A stretch of 7,599 bases of DNA from an uncultured Alistipes sp. (GTDB taxonomy: Bacteria; Bacteroidota; Bacteroidia; Bacteroidales; Rikenellaceae), in the NCBI GenBank assembly GCA_900552955.1, contig USBO01000086.1:1-7599 (forward strand), written 5' to 3'. Both the position numbers and the translations under genes were made by a program. Shown here piece by piece: positions 1 to 6,144 of the stretch. How positions within the stretch are numbered: position 1 is the stretch's first letter; every line of letters begins with the position of its first letter. Under the pieces are notes generated by a model. That model worked only from the letters and a program-made list of their open reading frames with translations, made no database searches and had not been told where the DNA came from.

Positions 1-4
1 AATA

Positions 5-2200
5 ATGTACAATGCAACTCGAAAGACGATTCCGTTGAGCGGATGCCGCGAAATCGTCATCGAAACCGGAAAATTAGCCAAGCAGGCCGACGGATCGGTC
101 GTGGTCAAACAAGGCGACACGATGCTGCTCGCCACCGTGACGGCCGCCAAAGAGGCCAAGGCCGATTGCGATTTCATGCCGCTGTCGGTCGAGTACAAGG
201 AAAAATACGCTTCGGCCGGACGCTTCCCCGGAGGCTTCCTCAAGCGAGAAGCCCGTCCGTCGGACTACGAGATTCTCGTCTCGCGGCTCATCGACCGTGC
301 GCTTCGGCCGCTGTTCCCGTCCGACTTCCATGCCGAAGTCTTCGTGACGGTGACGCTGATTTCCGCCGATAAGGACATCATGCCCGACGCGCTGGCCGGA
401 CTGGCCGCTTCGGCTGCGCTGGCCGTGTCGGACGTGCCGTTCGGCGGCCCGATTTCCGAAGTGCGCGTGGCCCGCATCGACGGCGAGTTCGTCATCAACC
501 CCACCTTCACCCAGAACGCCGGCGCCGACCTCGACATCATGGTCGGGGCGACGATCGACAACATCCTCATGGTGGAAGGCGAAATGAAGGAAGTCTCCGA
601 AGCCGTGATGCTCGACGCCATCAAGTTCGCCCACGAGGAAATCAAGAAGCACTGCGCCGTTCAGATCGAACTTTCCAAAGAGCTGGGCAAGGACGTCAAA
701 AGAACGTACTGCCACGAAACCAACGACGAGGAACTGCGTGCGCAGGTGATCGAAGCCACCTACGACAAGGCTTACGAAATCGCCAAGGCGATGACCTCGA
801 AACACGAACGCATGGACCGTTTCGATGCGCTCGAAGCCGAATTCGAAGCCCGCTTCAGCGAAGAGGAACTCGCCGAAAAGGCGCCGCTCATCAAGCGCTA
901 TTTCCACGACGACGTGCTCAAGAAGGCGATGCGCAACATGATCCTGGACGAGGGCAAGCGTCTCGACGGCCGCCGCACGGACGAGATCCGTCCGATCTGG
1001 TGCGAGGCCGACTACCTGCCCGCGGCACACGGCTCGGGTCTCTTCACGCGCGGCGAGACGCAGGCGCTGGCCACCGTGACGCTCGGCACGAAGCTCGACG
1101 AGAAGGTCAAGGACGAGGTGCTCGTGCAGGGCACCGAGCAGTTCGTGCTCCACTACAACTTCCCGCCCTTCTCGACGGGCGAGGCGCGGGCCTCGCGCGG
1201 TCTGAGCCGCCGCGAGATCGGCCACGGCCATCTGGCGTGGCGCGCGTTGAAGCCGATGATTCCGCTGGGCGAGGAGAATCCCTACGCCGTGCGTGTCGTC
1301 TCGGACATCCTGGAGTCGAACGGTTCGTCGTCGATGGCCACCGTCTGTGCCGGTACGCTGGCGCTGATGGATGCCGGCGTGAAGCTGCGCAAGCCCGTGT
1401 CGGGCATTGCCATGGGGCTGATCTCGGATTCCGAGAGCGGCAAGTGGGCCGTGCTCTCCGACATTCTGGGCGATGAGGACCACCTGGGCGACATGGACTT
1501 CAAGGTGACGGGCACCCGCGACGGTATCACCGCCACGCAGATGGACATCAAGGTCGACGGCCTTTCGTACGAGGTGCTGGCCGCTGCGCTGGAGCAGGCC
1601 CGCAAGGGACGCCTCCACATCCTCGACATCCTGACCGACTGCATCGCAGCACCGCGCGCCGACTACAAGCCCTTCGTGCCGCGTCTGGTGCAGATCCACA
1701 TCCCGAAGGATGCCATCGGCGCCGTGATCGGCCCGGGCGGAAAGGTGATCCAGGAGATTCAGAAGCAGACGAGCACCACCATCACCATCACGGAGGACGA
1801 TCAGAAGGGTATCGTCGATGTCTTCGGTGTGGACAAAGCCGCCATCGACGGCGCTTTGCAGCGCATCAAGGAGATCGTGGCCGTGCCCGAAGTGGGCGAG
1901 ACCTATCACGGCAAGGTGAAGTCGATCGTGCCGTTCGGTGCGTTCGTCGAGATCATGCCCGGCAAGGAGGCGCTGCTCCACATCTCGGAGATCGACTGGA
2001 AACGGTTCGAGACGATGGAGGAGAGCGGTCTGAAGGAGGGCGAGATGATCGACGTCAAGCTCATCGGTGTCGACGAGAAGACCGGCAAGCTGCGTCTTTC
2101 GCATCGTGTGCTGCTGCCGAAGCCCGAAGGGTATGTCGAACGTGAACGCCGTCCGCGGGGCGACCGCGAGCGTCGTCGTGACGACCGGCACCGCGACTGA
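5..2200 (+). CDS. pnp: Polynucleotide phosphorylase (PNPase)
   Basis: Phosphorolytic 3'-to-5' exoribonuclease that shortens RNA to nucleoside diphosphates, and can add tails in reverse; cytoplasmic, homotrimeric, part of mRNA turnover. The 731 residues show the full family order: first RNase PH domain (about 10-150), helical linker (about 240-315), second RNase PH domain (about 318-545), KH domain (about 558-622) with GPGG at 576-579, and S1 domain (about 631-703). The phosphate-binding stretch ESNGSSSMA is at 437-445, and the conserved acidic catalytic cluster GDEDHLGDMDFK at 489-500. The protein closely resembles Bacteroides PNPase as I remember it. It ends in an extra 23-residue tail (709-731) with 10 arginines, beyond the S1 domain. 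The ATG at 5 gives the normal N terminus (strand leading into ETGKLAKQADG), but any ribosome site or promoter lies outside the window. The gene ends with TGA and is followed by hairpins and a terminator, so it is the last gene of its transcript. Confidence 0.98.
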   Translation: MYNATRKTIPLSGCREIVIETGKLAKQADGSVVVKQGDTMLLATVTAAKEAKADCDFMPLSVEYKEKYASAGRFPGGFLKREARPSDYEILVSRLIDRALRPLFPSDFHAEVFVTVTLISADKDIMPDALAGLAASAALAVSDVPFGGPISEVRVARIDGEFVINPTFTQNAGADLDIMVGATIDNILMVEGEMKEVSEAVMLDAIKFAHEEIKKHCAVQIELSKELGKDVKRTYCHETNDEELRAQVIEATYDKAYEIAKAMTSKHERMDRFDALEAEFEARFSEEELAEKAPLIKRYFHDDVLKKAMRNMILDEGKRLDGRRTDEIRPIWCEADYLPAAHGSGLFTRGETQALATVTLGTKLDEKVKDEVLVQGTEQFVLHYNFPPFSTGEARASRGLSRREIGHGHLAWRALKPMIPLGEENPYAVRVVSDILESNGSSSMATVCAGTLALMDAGVKLRKPVSGIAMGLISDSESGKWAVLSDILGDEDHLGDMDFKVTGTRDGITATQMDIKVDGLSYEVLAAALEQARKGRLHILDILTDCIAAPRADYKPFVPRLVQIHIPKDAIGAVIGPGGKVIQEIQKQTSTTITITEDDQKGIVDVFGVDKAAIDGALQRIKEIVAVPEVGETYHGKVKSIVPFGAFVEIMPGKEALLHISEIDWKRFETMEESGLKEGEMIDVKLIGVDEKTGKLRLSHRVLLPKPEGYVERERRPRGDRERRRDDRHRD

Positions 2201-2207
2201 TCCGCAG

Positions 2208-2231
2208 GGAGGGCTCCCTTCGGGGCCTTCC
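2208..2231 (+). other. Hairpin just after pnp
   Basis: Starting 7 nt after the pnp stop, ten bases (2208-2217) pair with 2222-2231 around the loop CTTC, with two G-U wobbles. No T-run follows, so this is not a terminator by itself. It may act as a 3'-end stabiliser or simply be extra structure before the real terminator downstream. The pairing is seen in sequence; the role is inferred. Confidence 0.5.
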
Positions 2232-2245
2232 GTTGCGACATAAAA

Positions 2246-2265
2246 CCGGCGCTGTCGTGCGCCGG
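2246..2265 (+). other. Second hairpin after pnp
   Basis: CCGGCGC (2246-2252) and GCGCCGG (2259-2265) form a perfect 7-bp, all-GC stem with the loop TGTCGT. No T-run follows. It lies between the first post-pnp hairpin and the intrinsic terminator, and its function is unknown. Confidence 0.45.
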
Positions 2266-2274
2266 CGAACGGAG

Positions 2275-2308
2275 ACCGTTTCGAACAATCGTTCGAAACG
2301 GTTTTTTT
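2275..2308 (+). terminator. Intrinsic terminator of pnp
   Basis: ACCGTTTCGAAC (2275-2286) pairs perfectly with GTTCGAAACGGT (2291-2302) over a 4-nt loop (AATC), giving a 12-bp stem. The right arm runs directly into seven T residues (2302-2308). This is a textbook Rho-independent terminator and separates pnp from the lipoprotein gene, whose promoter begins about 12 nt later. Confidence 0.93.
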
Positions 2309-2318
2309 GGTCGAAAAA

Positions 2319-2350
2319 GTTGCATAATCCGTGTGGTTTTCCTACATTTG
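2319..2350 (+). promoter_or_regulatory. Bacteroidota-type promoter of the lipoprotein gene
   Basis: A -7 element TACATTTG at 2343-2350 fits the Bacteroidota consensus TAnnTTTG exactly. It is preceded by GTTG (2319-2322) at a 20-nt spacing, which fits the -33 element (TTTG or TTG, 19-21 nt spacer) used by the primary sigma factor of this phylum. Transcription should start near 2355-2360, leaving an AT-rich leader of about 85 nt without a Shine-Dalgarno motif, ending TTTTTAAAACTAATTCATT before the ATG. Confidence 0.82.
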
Positions 2351-2441
2351 CGCGTATTCCAGCCCGAAAACGACGGACGGATTGCAGATGCAGACAGAAA
2401 GAAACGAGATCAACGCATAACATTTTTAAAACTAATTCATT

Positions 2442-4193
2442 ATGAAGAACTTGGTAAAATTTAGCTTGGTTCTTGCCGCGGTTGCGCTGACGATGTCGGG
2501 TTGCAACTGTTTCAAGAAGATGAGTAAGAAACAGGATGAGGTTACTTATTCGTGCACGCCGAAGGTGCTGACACTCAACAACGGTGTCGTCGGCGTCGAT
2601 GTCACGGTCAACTTCCCGGCCGCCTACTTCAACAAGAAGGCTACGCTGCGTCTGACGCCGATCATCGTGTTCGAGGGCGGCGAAGTGGCCGGCACTCCGA
2701 AATACGTACAGGGCGAGAAGGTGAACGACAACTACACGGTCATCTCGGCCAAGAACGGCGGCACCTACACGCAGCACGTCGAGTTCCCCTACGACGACCG
2801 CATGCAGCAGAGCGAGCTGCGCGTGCTGATCGAGAGCAAGTGCAAGGACGCCAGCCAGTTCGTTATGTACAACGCTGCGACGGGCAAGCCCGTGACGAAG
2901 GAGGAGGCCGCCGTGCTGGCCAACCCGAAGTCGGCTGAGGCCATTGCCCTGCGTGCGCAGTGCGGCGTTTTCATCGCCGAGGGCGTCAACACCATGCAGC
3001 GCGACTTCGACTTCGGCGACGCCGCTGCGACGGCAGCCAACGGCTACAAGCGCACGACGAACAAGGTCGACAAAGCCGACATTCTCTACAAGATCAACAG
3101 CTCGGTGGTGAATCAGAAGGCGCTCAAGAAGAACGAGCGTATCGCCGAGTTCGAGAAGAACGTCGCTGCCAACAAGGAGAACGACCGCATCGCTCAGAGC
3201 CTCTACGTCAACGGTTACGCTTCGCCCGACGGCCCCGAGAAGTTCAACGACAAACTGGCCAGCGCACGTAGCAACACCGGTCGCAAGGCTGTCGAGAAGA
3301 TTCTGGCCGAGTACGGCTTCAACATCGACGCTGCCGGCTACGGCGAGGACTGGGAAGGCTTCAAGGAGATGGTCGAGAAGTCGAACATCCAGGACAAGGA
3401 TCTGATTCTTCAGGTGCTGAGCATGTACGACTCGTCGGCCGAGCGCGAGAACCAGATCAAGAACATGTCGTCGGTCTACGGCGAGCTGAAGGAGGACGTG
3501 CTGCCGAAACTGCGTCGTGCGCAGCTGGTCAACAACATGGAGATCACGGGCAAGAGCGACGCCGAGATGCTGGCGCTGGTCAACAGCGGCAAGCTCGACG
3601 AGCTGAACAACGAGGAGCTGCTCCACGTGGCTACGCTTATCAAGGACAACGCTCTGAAGGCTAAGGTGCTGGAGTTCGCCGCCAAGAAGTACGACGATTC
3701 GCGTGCCTACACCAACCTCGGCGCCACCTACCTGCAGATGGGCGATACGACCAAGTCGCTGGCTGCGCTGAAGCAGGCCGTGAAGCTCGGCGGTAACACG
3801 CAGGAGCTCAACTCGAATCTGGCGCTGGCCAATCTGGCTGCCGGCAACGTGGACGAGGCGAAGAAGTACGCCGCTGCCGCCGACGCTCAGACCAAGAGCC
3901 TGATCGCTGCCGCTCAGGGTCAGTACGGCGACGCCGCTGCCAAGCTCAAGGGCTACAACGCCGCTGTGGCTGCCGTGATGAACAACGATCTGTCGGCTGC
4001 CAAGAAGTCGCTGGCCGGTGTCAACACCGCCGATGCGGACTATCTGCGTGCCGTGATCGCAACCAAAGAGGGTGACATGCAGGCTGCCGGCGCTCAGTTG
4101 AAGGCTGCCGTGGCTAAGGATTCCGCCCTGGTGAACAAGGCTTCGAAGGACGTCAACCTCAAGCCCCTGTTCAAGAGCGGCTTCAAATTCTAA
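2442..4193 (+). CDS. OmpA-like lipoprotein with TPR-like C-terminal repeats
   Basis: Predicted 583-aa outer-membrane lipoprotein, probably facing the periplasm. Residues 1-20 form a lipoprotein signal peptide with lipobox M18-S19-G20-C21, so Cys21 would be acylated. Residues after it are basic (KKMSKK), unlike the acidic surface-export signal of many Bacteroidota lipoproteins. Residues 35-160 look like a beta-rich N-terminal domain of unknown role. An OmpA C-terminal type segment spans about 252-305: YVNGYASPDG, then N269-x2-L272-A-x2-R276, then AAGYGEDWEGF. Asp263 and Arg276 sit where OmpA family members bind peptidoglycan diaminopimelate. Residues 320-365 carry a 'MYD...LPKLRRAQL' stretch that I associate with Bacteroidota OmpA variants. 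From about 420 there is one good TPR (421-450), then Ala-rich degenerate repeats to about 560. The gene stands alone between its own promoter and terminator. Most likely it tethers the envelope to peptidoglycan or scaffolds an envelope complex; no exact gene name is justified. Confidence 0.85.
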   Translation: MKNLVKFSLVLAAVALTMSGCNCFKKMSKKQDEVTYSCTPKVLTLNNGVVGVDVTVNFPAAYFNKKATLRLTPIIVFEGGEVAGTPKYVQGEKVNDNYTVISAKNGGTYTQHVEFPYDDRMQQSELRVLIESKCKDASQFVMYNAATGKPVTKEEAAVLANPKSAEAIALRAQCGVFIAEGVNTMQRDFDFGDAAATAANGYKRTTNKVDKADILYKINSSVVNQKALKKNERIAEFEKNVAANKENDRIAQSLYVNGYASPDGPEKFNDKLASARSNTGRKAVEKILAEYGFNIDAAGYGEDWEGFKEMVEKSNIQDKDLILQVLSMYDSSAERENQIKNMSSVYGELKEDVLPKLRRAQLVNNMEITGKSDAEMLALVNSGKLDELNNEELLHVATLIKDNALKAKVLEFAAKKYDDSRAYTNLGATYLQMGDTTKSLAALKQAVKLGGNTQELNSNLALANLAAGNVDEAKKYAAAADAQTKSLIAAAQGQYGDAAAKLKGYNAAVAAVMNNDLSAAKKSLAGVNTADADYLRAVIATKEGDMQAAGAQLKAAVAKDSALVNKASKDVNLKPLFKSGFKF

Positions 4194-4203
4194 ATGGGAT
4201 ACG

Positions 4204-4224
4204 TGCTCCCGCTCTGCGGGGGCA
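4204..4224 (+). other. Hairpin after the lipoprotein gene
   Basis: TGCTCCCGC (4204-4212) pairs with GCGGGGGCA (4216-4224) over a 3-nt loop TCT, nine pairs with one wobble. It begins 10 nt after the stop codon and has no T-run. As after pnp, a GC-rich stem precedes the real terminator. It may protect the mRNA 3' end; this is inference. Confidence 0.45.
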
Positions 4225-4235
4225 TCCGAACGGAG

Positions 4236-4267
4236 ATTCCGGGCTCGTCAGAGCTCGGAATTTTTTT
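4236..4267 (+). terminator. Intrinsic terminator of the lipoprotein gene
   Basis: ATTCCGGGCTC (4236-4246) pairs with GAGCTCGGAAT (4251-4261) across the loop GTCA, eleven pairs with one G-U, and runs into seven T residues (4261-4267). It ends the lipoprotein transcript and separates it from deoC. Confidence 0.92.
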
Positions 4268-4284
4268 GATAATTTGGCCGGAAA

Positions 4285-4317
4285 TCTGCTTGTGTGGCGG
4301 AAAAATGGTTATATTTG
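4285..4317 (+). promoter_or_regulatory. Probable promoter of deoC
   Basis: TATATTTG at 4310-4317 is a perfect TAnnTTTG -7 element of the Bacteroidota type, 22 nt before the deoC ATG. The -33 partner is weak: TCTG at 4285-4288 has a 21-nt spacer, while the better TTG at 4290-4292 has only 17. The short leader (AAAGAGAAAACAGTTTGTT) is AT-rich with no well-placed Shine-Dalgarno. The position between a terminator and the start codon supports the call. Confidence 0.72.
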
Positions 4318-4339
4318 TGTAAAGAGAAAACAGTTTGTT

Positions 4340-5218
4340 ATGGAGTACGCAAATCATCTGTCGGAATATGGCCCCGCTGCGAGCGAAACGCAGGTGGCCG
4401 AGGAGGTCGCACGCATGCGGGAGACCGCGAAGAGGTACGAGACGAACGAGGTCTACAGACTCTGCTACTCGGCCATCGACCTGACGACCCTGTCGTGCAG
4501 CGATTCGGTGGAGTCGGTGACCGCCTTCGCCCGCAAAGCCGTGGCGTTCTATGCGGATTATCCCGCGATCGCCAATGTCGCCTCGATCTGCATCTACCCG
4601 CCGTTCGTCGAGACGGTGGGCGTCGCTGTGGACGACACGCCGATGCGCATCACGAGCGTCGCGGGCGGATTCCCTTCGTCGCAGACCTTTCTGGAGGTGA
4701 AGATGCTCGAAACGGCGATGGCCGTCGAGAACGGTGCGGACGAGATCGACATCGTCATCAACGTCGGCAAGATGCTCGAAGGACACTACGACGAGGTGGC
4801 CAACGAGGTGGAGGTGCTGCGCGGCGAGGCCGGCGAGGACGTGGTGCTGAAGGTGATCCTGGAGACGGGCGCGCTGAAGACGCCCGAGCTGATCCGCCGC
4901 GCCGCGCTGCTGGCGATGTTCGCCGGCGCCGATTTCGTCAAGACCTCGACGGGCAAGACCGACGTGGCCGCAACGCCCGAGGCGGCGGTGGTGATGTGCC
5001 ATGCCATTCGGGACTACTACGACAAAACGGGCCGCATGGTCGGCTTCAAGCCGGCGGGCGGTGTCCGTTCGGCGGCCGACGCGGTGCTCTACTATACGAT
5101 CGTGCGGGAGATTCTCGGCGAGCGGTGGCTCACCCCGCAGTTCTTCCGCATCGGTGCGTCGTCGGTGGCCAACGCGCTGCTGTCGGCCATCGAGGGAGCG
5201 CCCGTGAAGTATTTTTAA
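4340..5218 (+). CDS. deoC: Deoxyribose-phosphate aldolase
   Basis: Class I aldolase that cleaves 2-deoxyribose 5-phosphate into glyceraldehyde 3-phosphate and acetaldehyde, the last step of deoxynucleoside breakdown; cytoplasmic. The TIM-barrel core shows the diagnostic residues: Lys201 in ADFVKTSTGK (Schiff-base lysine), Lys237 in GFKPAGG (proton relay), and Asp137 in GADEIDIVINVGK. The ATG at 4340 gives 292 aa, starting MEYANHLSEYG. An in-frame TTG at 4274 would add 22 residues but lies upstream of the promoter -7 element, so I reject it. The protein is longer than the 220-260 aa of the Bacillus or E. coli enzymes because of about 45 extra N-terminal residues, as in the Bacteroides version I recall. 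It appears monocistronic: terminator and promoter upstream, hairpin downstream. No nucleoside phosphorylase or phosphopentomutase gene adjoins it, so it is not in a classical deo operon here. Confidence 0.96.
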   Translation: MEYANHLSEYGPAASETQVAEEVARMRETAKRYETNEVYRLCYSAIDLTTLSCSDSVESVTAFARKAVAFYADYPAIANVASICIYPPFVETVGVAVDDTPMRITSVAGGFPSSQTFLEVKMLETAMAVENGADEIDIVINVGKMLEGHYDEVANEVEVLRGEAGEDVVLKVILETGALKTPELIRRAALLAMFAGADFVKTSTGKTDVAATPEAAVVMCHAIRDYYDKTGRMVGFKPAGGVRSAADAVLYYTIVREILGERWLTPQFFRIGASSVANALLSAIEGAPVKYF

Positions 5219-5262
5219 CTTTCGCGCGGGTATCCGTTCCGAAGGGCGGTTTCCTTGTACGA

Positions 5263-5303
5263 AGACACCCCGACGTCGACCGACGTCGGGGTGTCTCCGT
5301 TTT
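5263..5303 (+). terminator. Terminator between convergent deoC and nuclease genes
   Basis: AGACACCCCGACGTC (5263-5277) pairs perfectly with GACGTCGGGGTGTCT (5282-5296), a 15-bp stem with a 4-nt loop, followed on the + strand by CCGTTTT (5297-5303). It lies 45 nt after the deoC stop. The T-run is short and slightly displaced, and on the minus strand no T-run follows the stem. It probably serves deoC mainly and the minus-strand operon only through its strong structure. Confidence 0.75.
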
Positions 5304-5308
5304 GACAG

Positions 5309-5335
5309 GCCGTCGGCGATTGCCCCGCCGCCGGC
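5309..5335 (-). other. Imperfect GC-rich hairpin after the nuclease gene
   Basis: Positions 5309-5318 and 5326-5335 can form a 10-position stem with one mismatch and a 7-nt loop, 12 nt beyond the nuclease stop on the minus strand. No T-run follows in that direction. It could be part of the 3' end of the minus-strand operon or chance pairing in a GC-rich gap. Confidence 0.3.
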
Positions 5336-5346
5336 ACCGCCCGATC

Positions 5347-6141
5347 CTACCCGAAAATGCGGTTGAGCGCTGCGGCCAGTTGGTAGCCCGCCTTGCGGAG
5401 CTGCTGCTCGGCCAGCGGTACGGCCTTGACCATGAACTCCTCGCCCAGTGCGTCGCCCTCCTCGACCCAACCGATCGAGGGGCGCACGTCGCGCGCTCCG
5501 TCCTCGAACCACTCTCGGTACGAACCTTTGGTCATGCGGCGGATTTCGCGCTTGGAGGCGTTGTCGAGGTGGTCGGCGTAGTCCTGATACTTCCAGTCGG
5601 GATGGCTGCGCGCGATGACGCCCGAATCCCAGACGCGGTGCAGCGTGGTGGGCTTGCCGAAGAAGGTGACGTCGAACTTCCCCTCGTTGTGGGCGTCGGT
5701 GTAACGCACGTGCGCCGGACAATGATAGTCGGCGACGATGTGGACGATACATTTAATATAGGTGAGCACCACCGAGTCGTCCAGTTCGCGGTAGTTCTTG
5801 AGCGCAGTGGTCATCGTCTCGGCGCCGGTCACGCCGTCGCGGCTCTTGCGGTGTTTCTCGCGCACCTCGGGCGCGGCGTTGCAGTCGGGATCGGCGATCG
5901 AGGCGTGCCAGCCGCTGAAGGGCTTCTTGTAGCGCGGGTCGTTGGCCACCACGTCCATGAAGACGGCGTACTCGGCCAGCGGCGTGCCCCCGGTGTAGCG
6001 TTCGATGGCCGCTTTGGCCTTGGGGGTCAGGTGGCGCTGGGCCATTTCGGCGACGGCGCGGTGGCCGACGGTGCCCCATGCCATGCAGTCGGTGCGCAGA
6101 CCGAGCAGCAGCAGCGTGAGGAGCAGAAAGGTTCTTTTCAT
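5347..6141 (-). CDS. Secreted S1/P1-type zinc nuclease
   Basis: Predicted secreted trinuclear-zinc nuclease of the S1/P1 family, which cleaves single-stranded RNA and DNA and often has 3'-nucleotidase activity. The 264-aa product starts with a signal peptide (about 1-21; K2-R3, then a Leu-rich core). Cleavage after Ala21 would expose Trp22, the N-terminal residue that binds zinc in P1 nuclease. All nine expected metal ligands can be placed: Trp22, His27, Asp63, His79, His134, Asp138, His144, His168 and Asp172, in WGTVGH, FMD, WHAS, HIVADYHCPAH and HRVWD. Spacings match P1 closely, so it should be active. Cys87, Cys131 and Cys141 could form a disulfide. Its ATG lies 3 nt after the batB stop and no Shine-Dalgarno is visible, so translation is probably coupled to batB. 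It is the last gene of this minus-strand operon. Periplasmic or extracellular nucleic-acid scavenging is the simplest role; a link to Bat function is untested. Confidence 0.94.
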   Translation of the reverse strand: MKRTFLLLTLLLLGLRTDCMAWGTVGHRAVAEMAQRHLTPKAKAAIERYTGGTPLAEYAVFMDVVANDPRYKKPFSGWHASIADPDCNAAPEVREKHRKSRDGVTGAETMTTALKNYRELDDSVVLTYIKCIVHIVADYHCPAHVRYTDAHNEGKFDVTFFGKPTTLHRVWDSGVIARSHPDWKYQDYADHLDNASKREIRRMTKGSYREWFEDGARDVRPSIGWVEEGDALGEEFMVKAVPLAEQQLRKAGYQLAAALNRIFG

Positions 6142-6144
6142 CGT

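Noticed and set aside
74..2191. A 705-codon open frame on the minus strand covering almost all of pnp
   Set aside because: It mirrors the codon structure of a GC-rich gene on the other strand. The protein has no recognisable motifs and is rich in His, Arg and Leu, as shadow frames are, while pnp is a certain gene.
2233..2445. A possible 70-aa small gene after pnp
   Set aside because: It reads straight through the pnp terminator and the lipoprotein promoter and overlaps the lipoprotein start, with no ribosome site or protein-like pattern.
2061..3626. A 521-codon minus-strand open frame spanning the end of pnp and most of the lipoprotein gene
   Set aside because: It runs through a terminator, a promoter and two well-supported plus-strand genes, and shows no domain. 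It is a compositional shadow.
4274..4339. An upstream TTG start for deoC, adding 22 residues
   Set aside because: The TTG lies upstream of the -7 element at 4310-4317, so a transcript from that promoter could not include it, and the added residues are not part of the family.
4190..5752. A 520-codon minus-strand open frame opposite deoC and running into the nuclease region
   Set aside because: It overlaps deoC on the opposite strand and the nuclease gene in another frame, and its sequence is Arg-rich and without motifs. DeoC and the nuclease both have complete catalytic residues.
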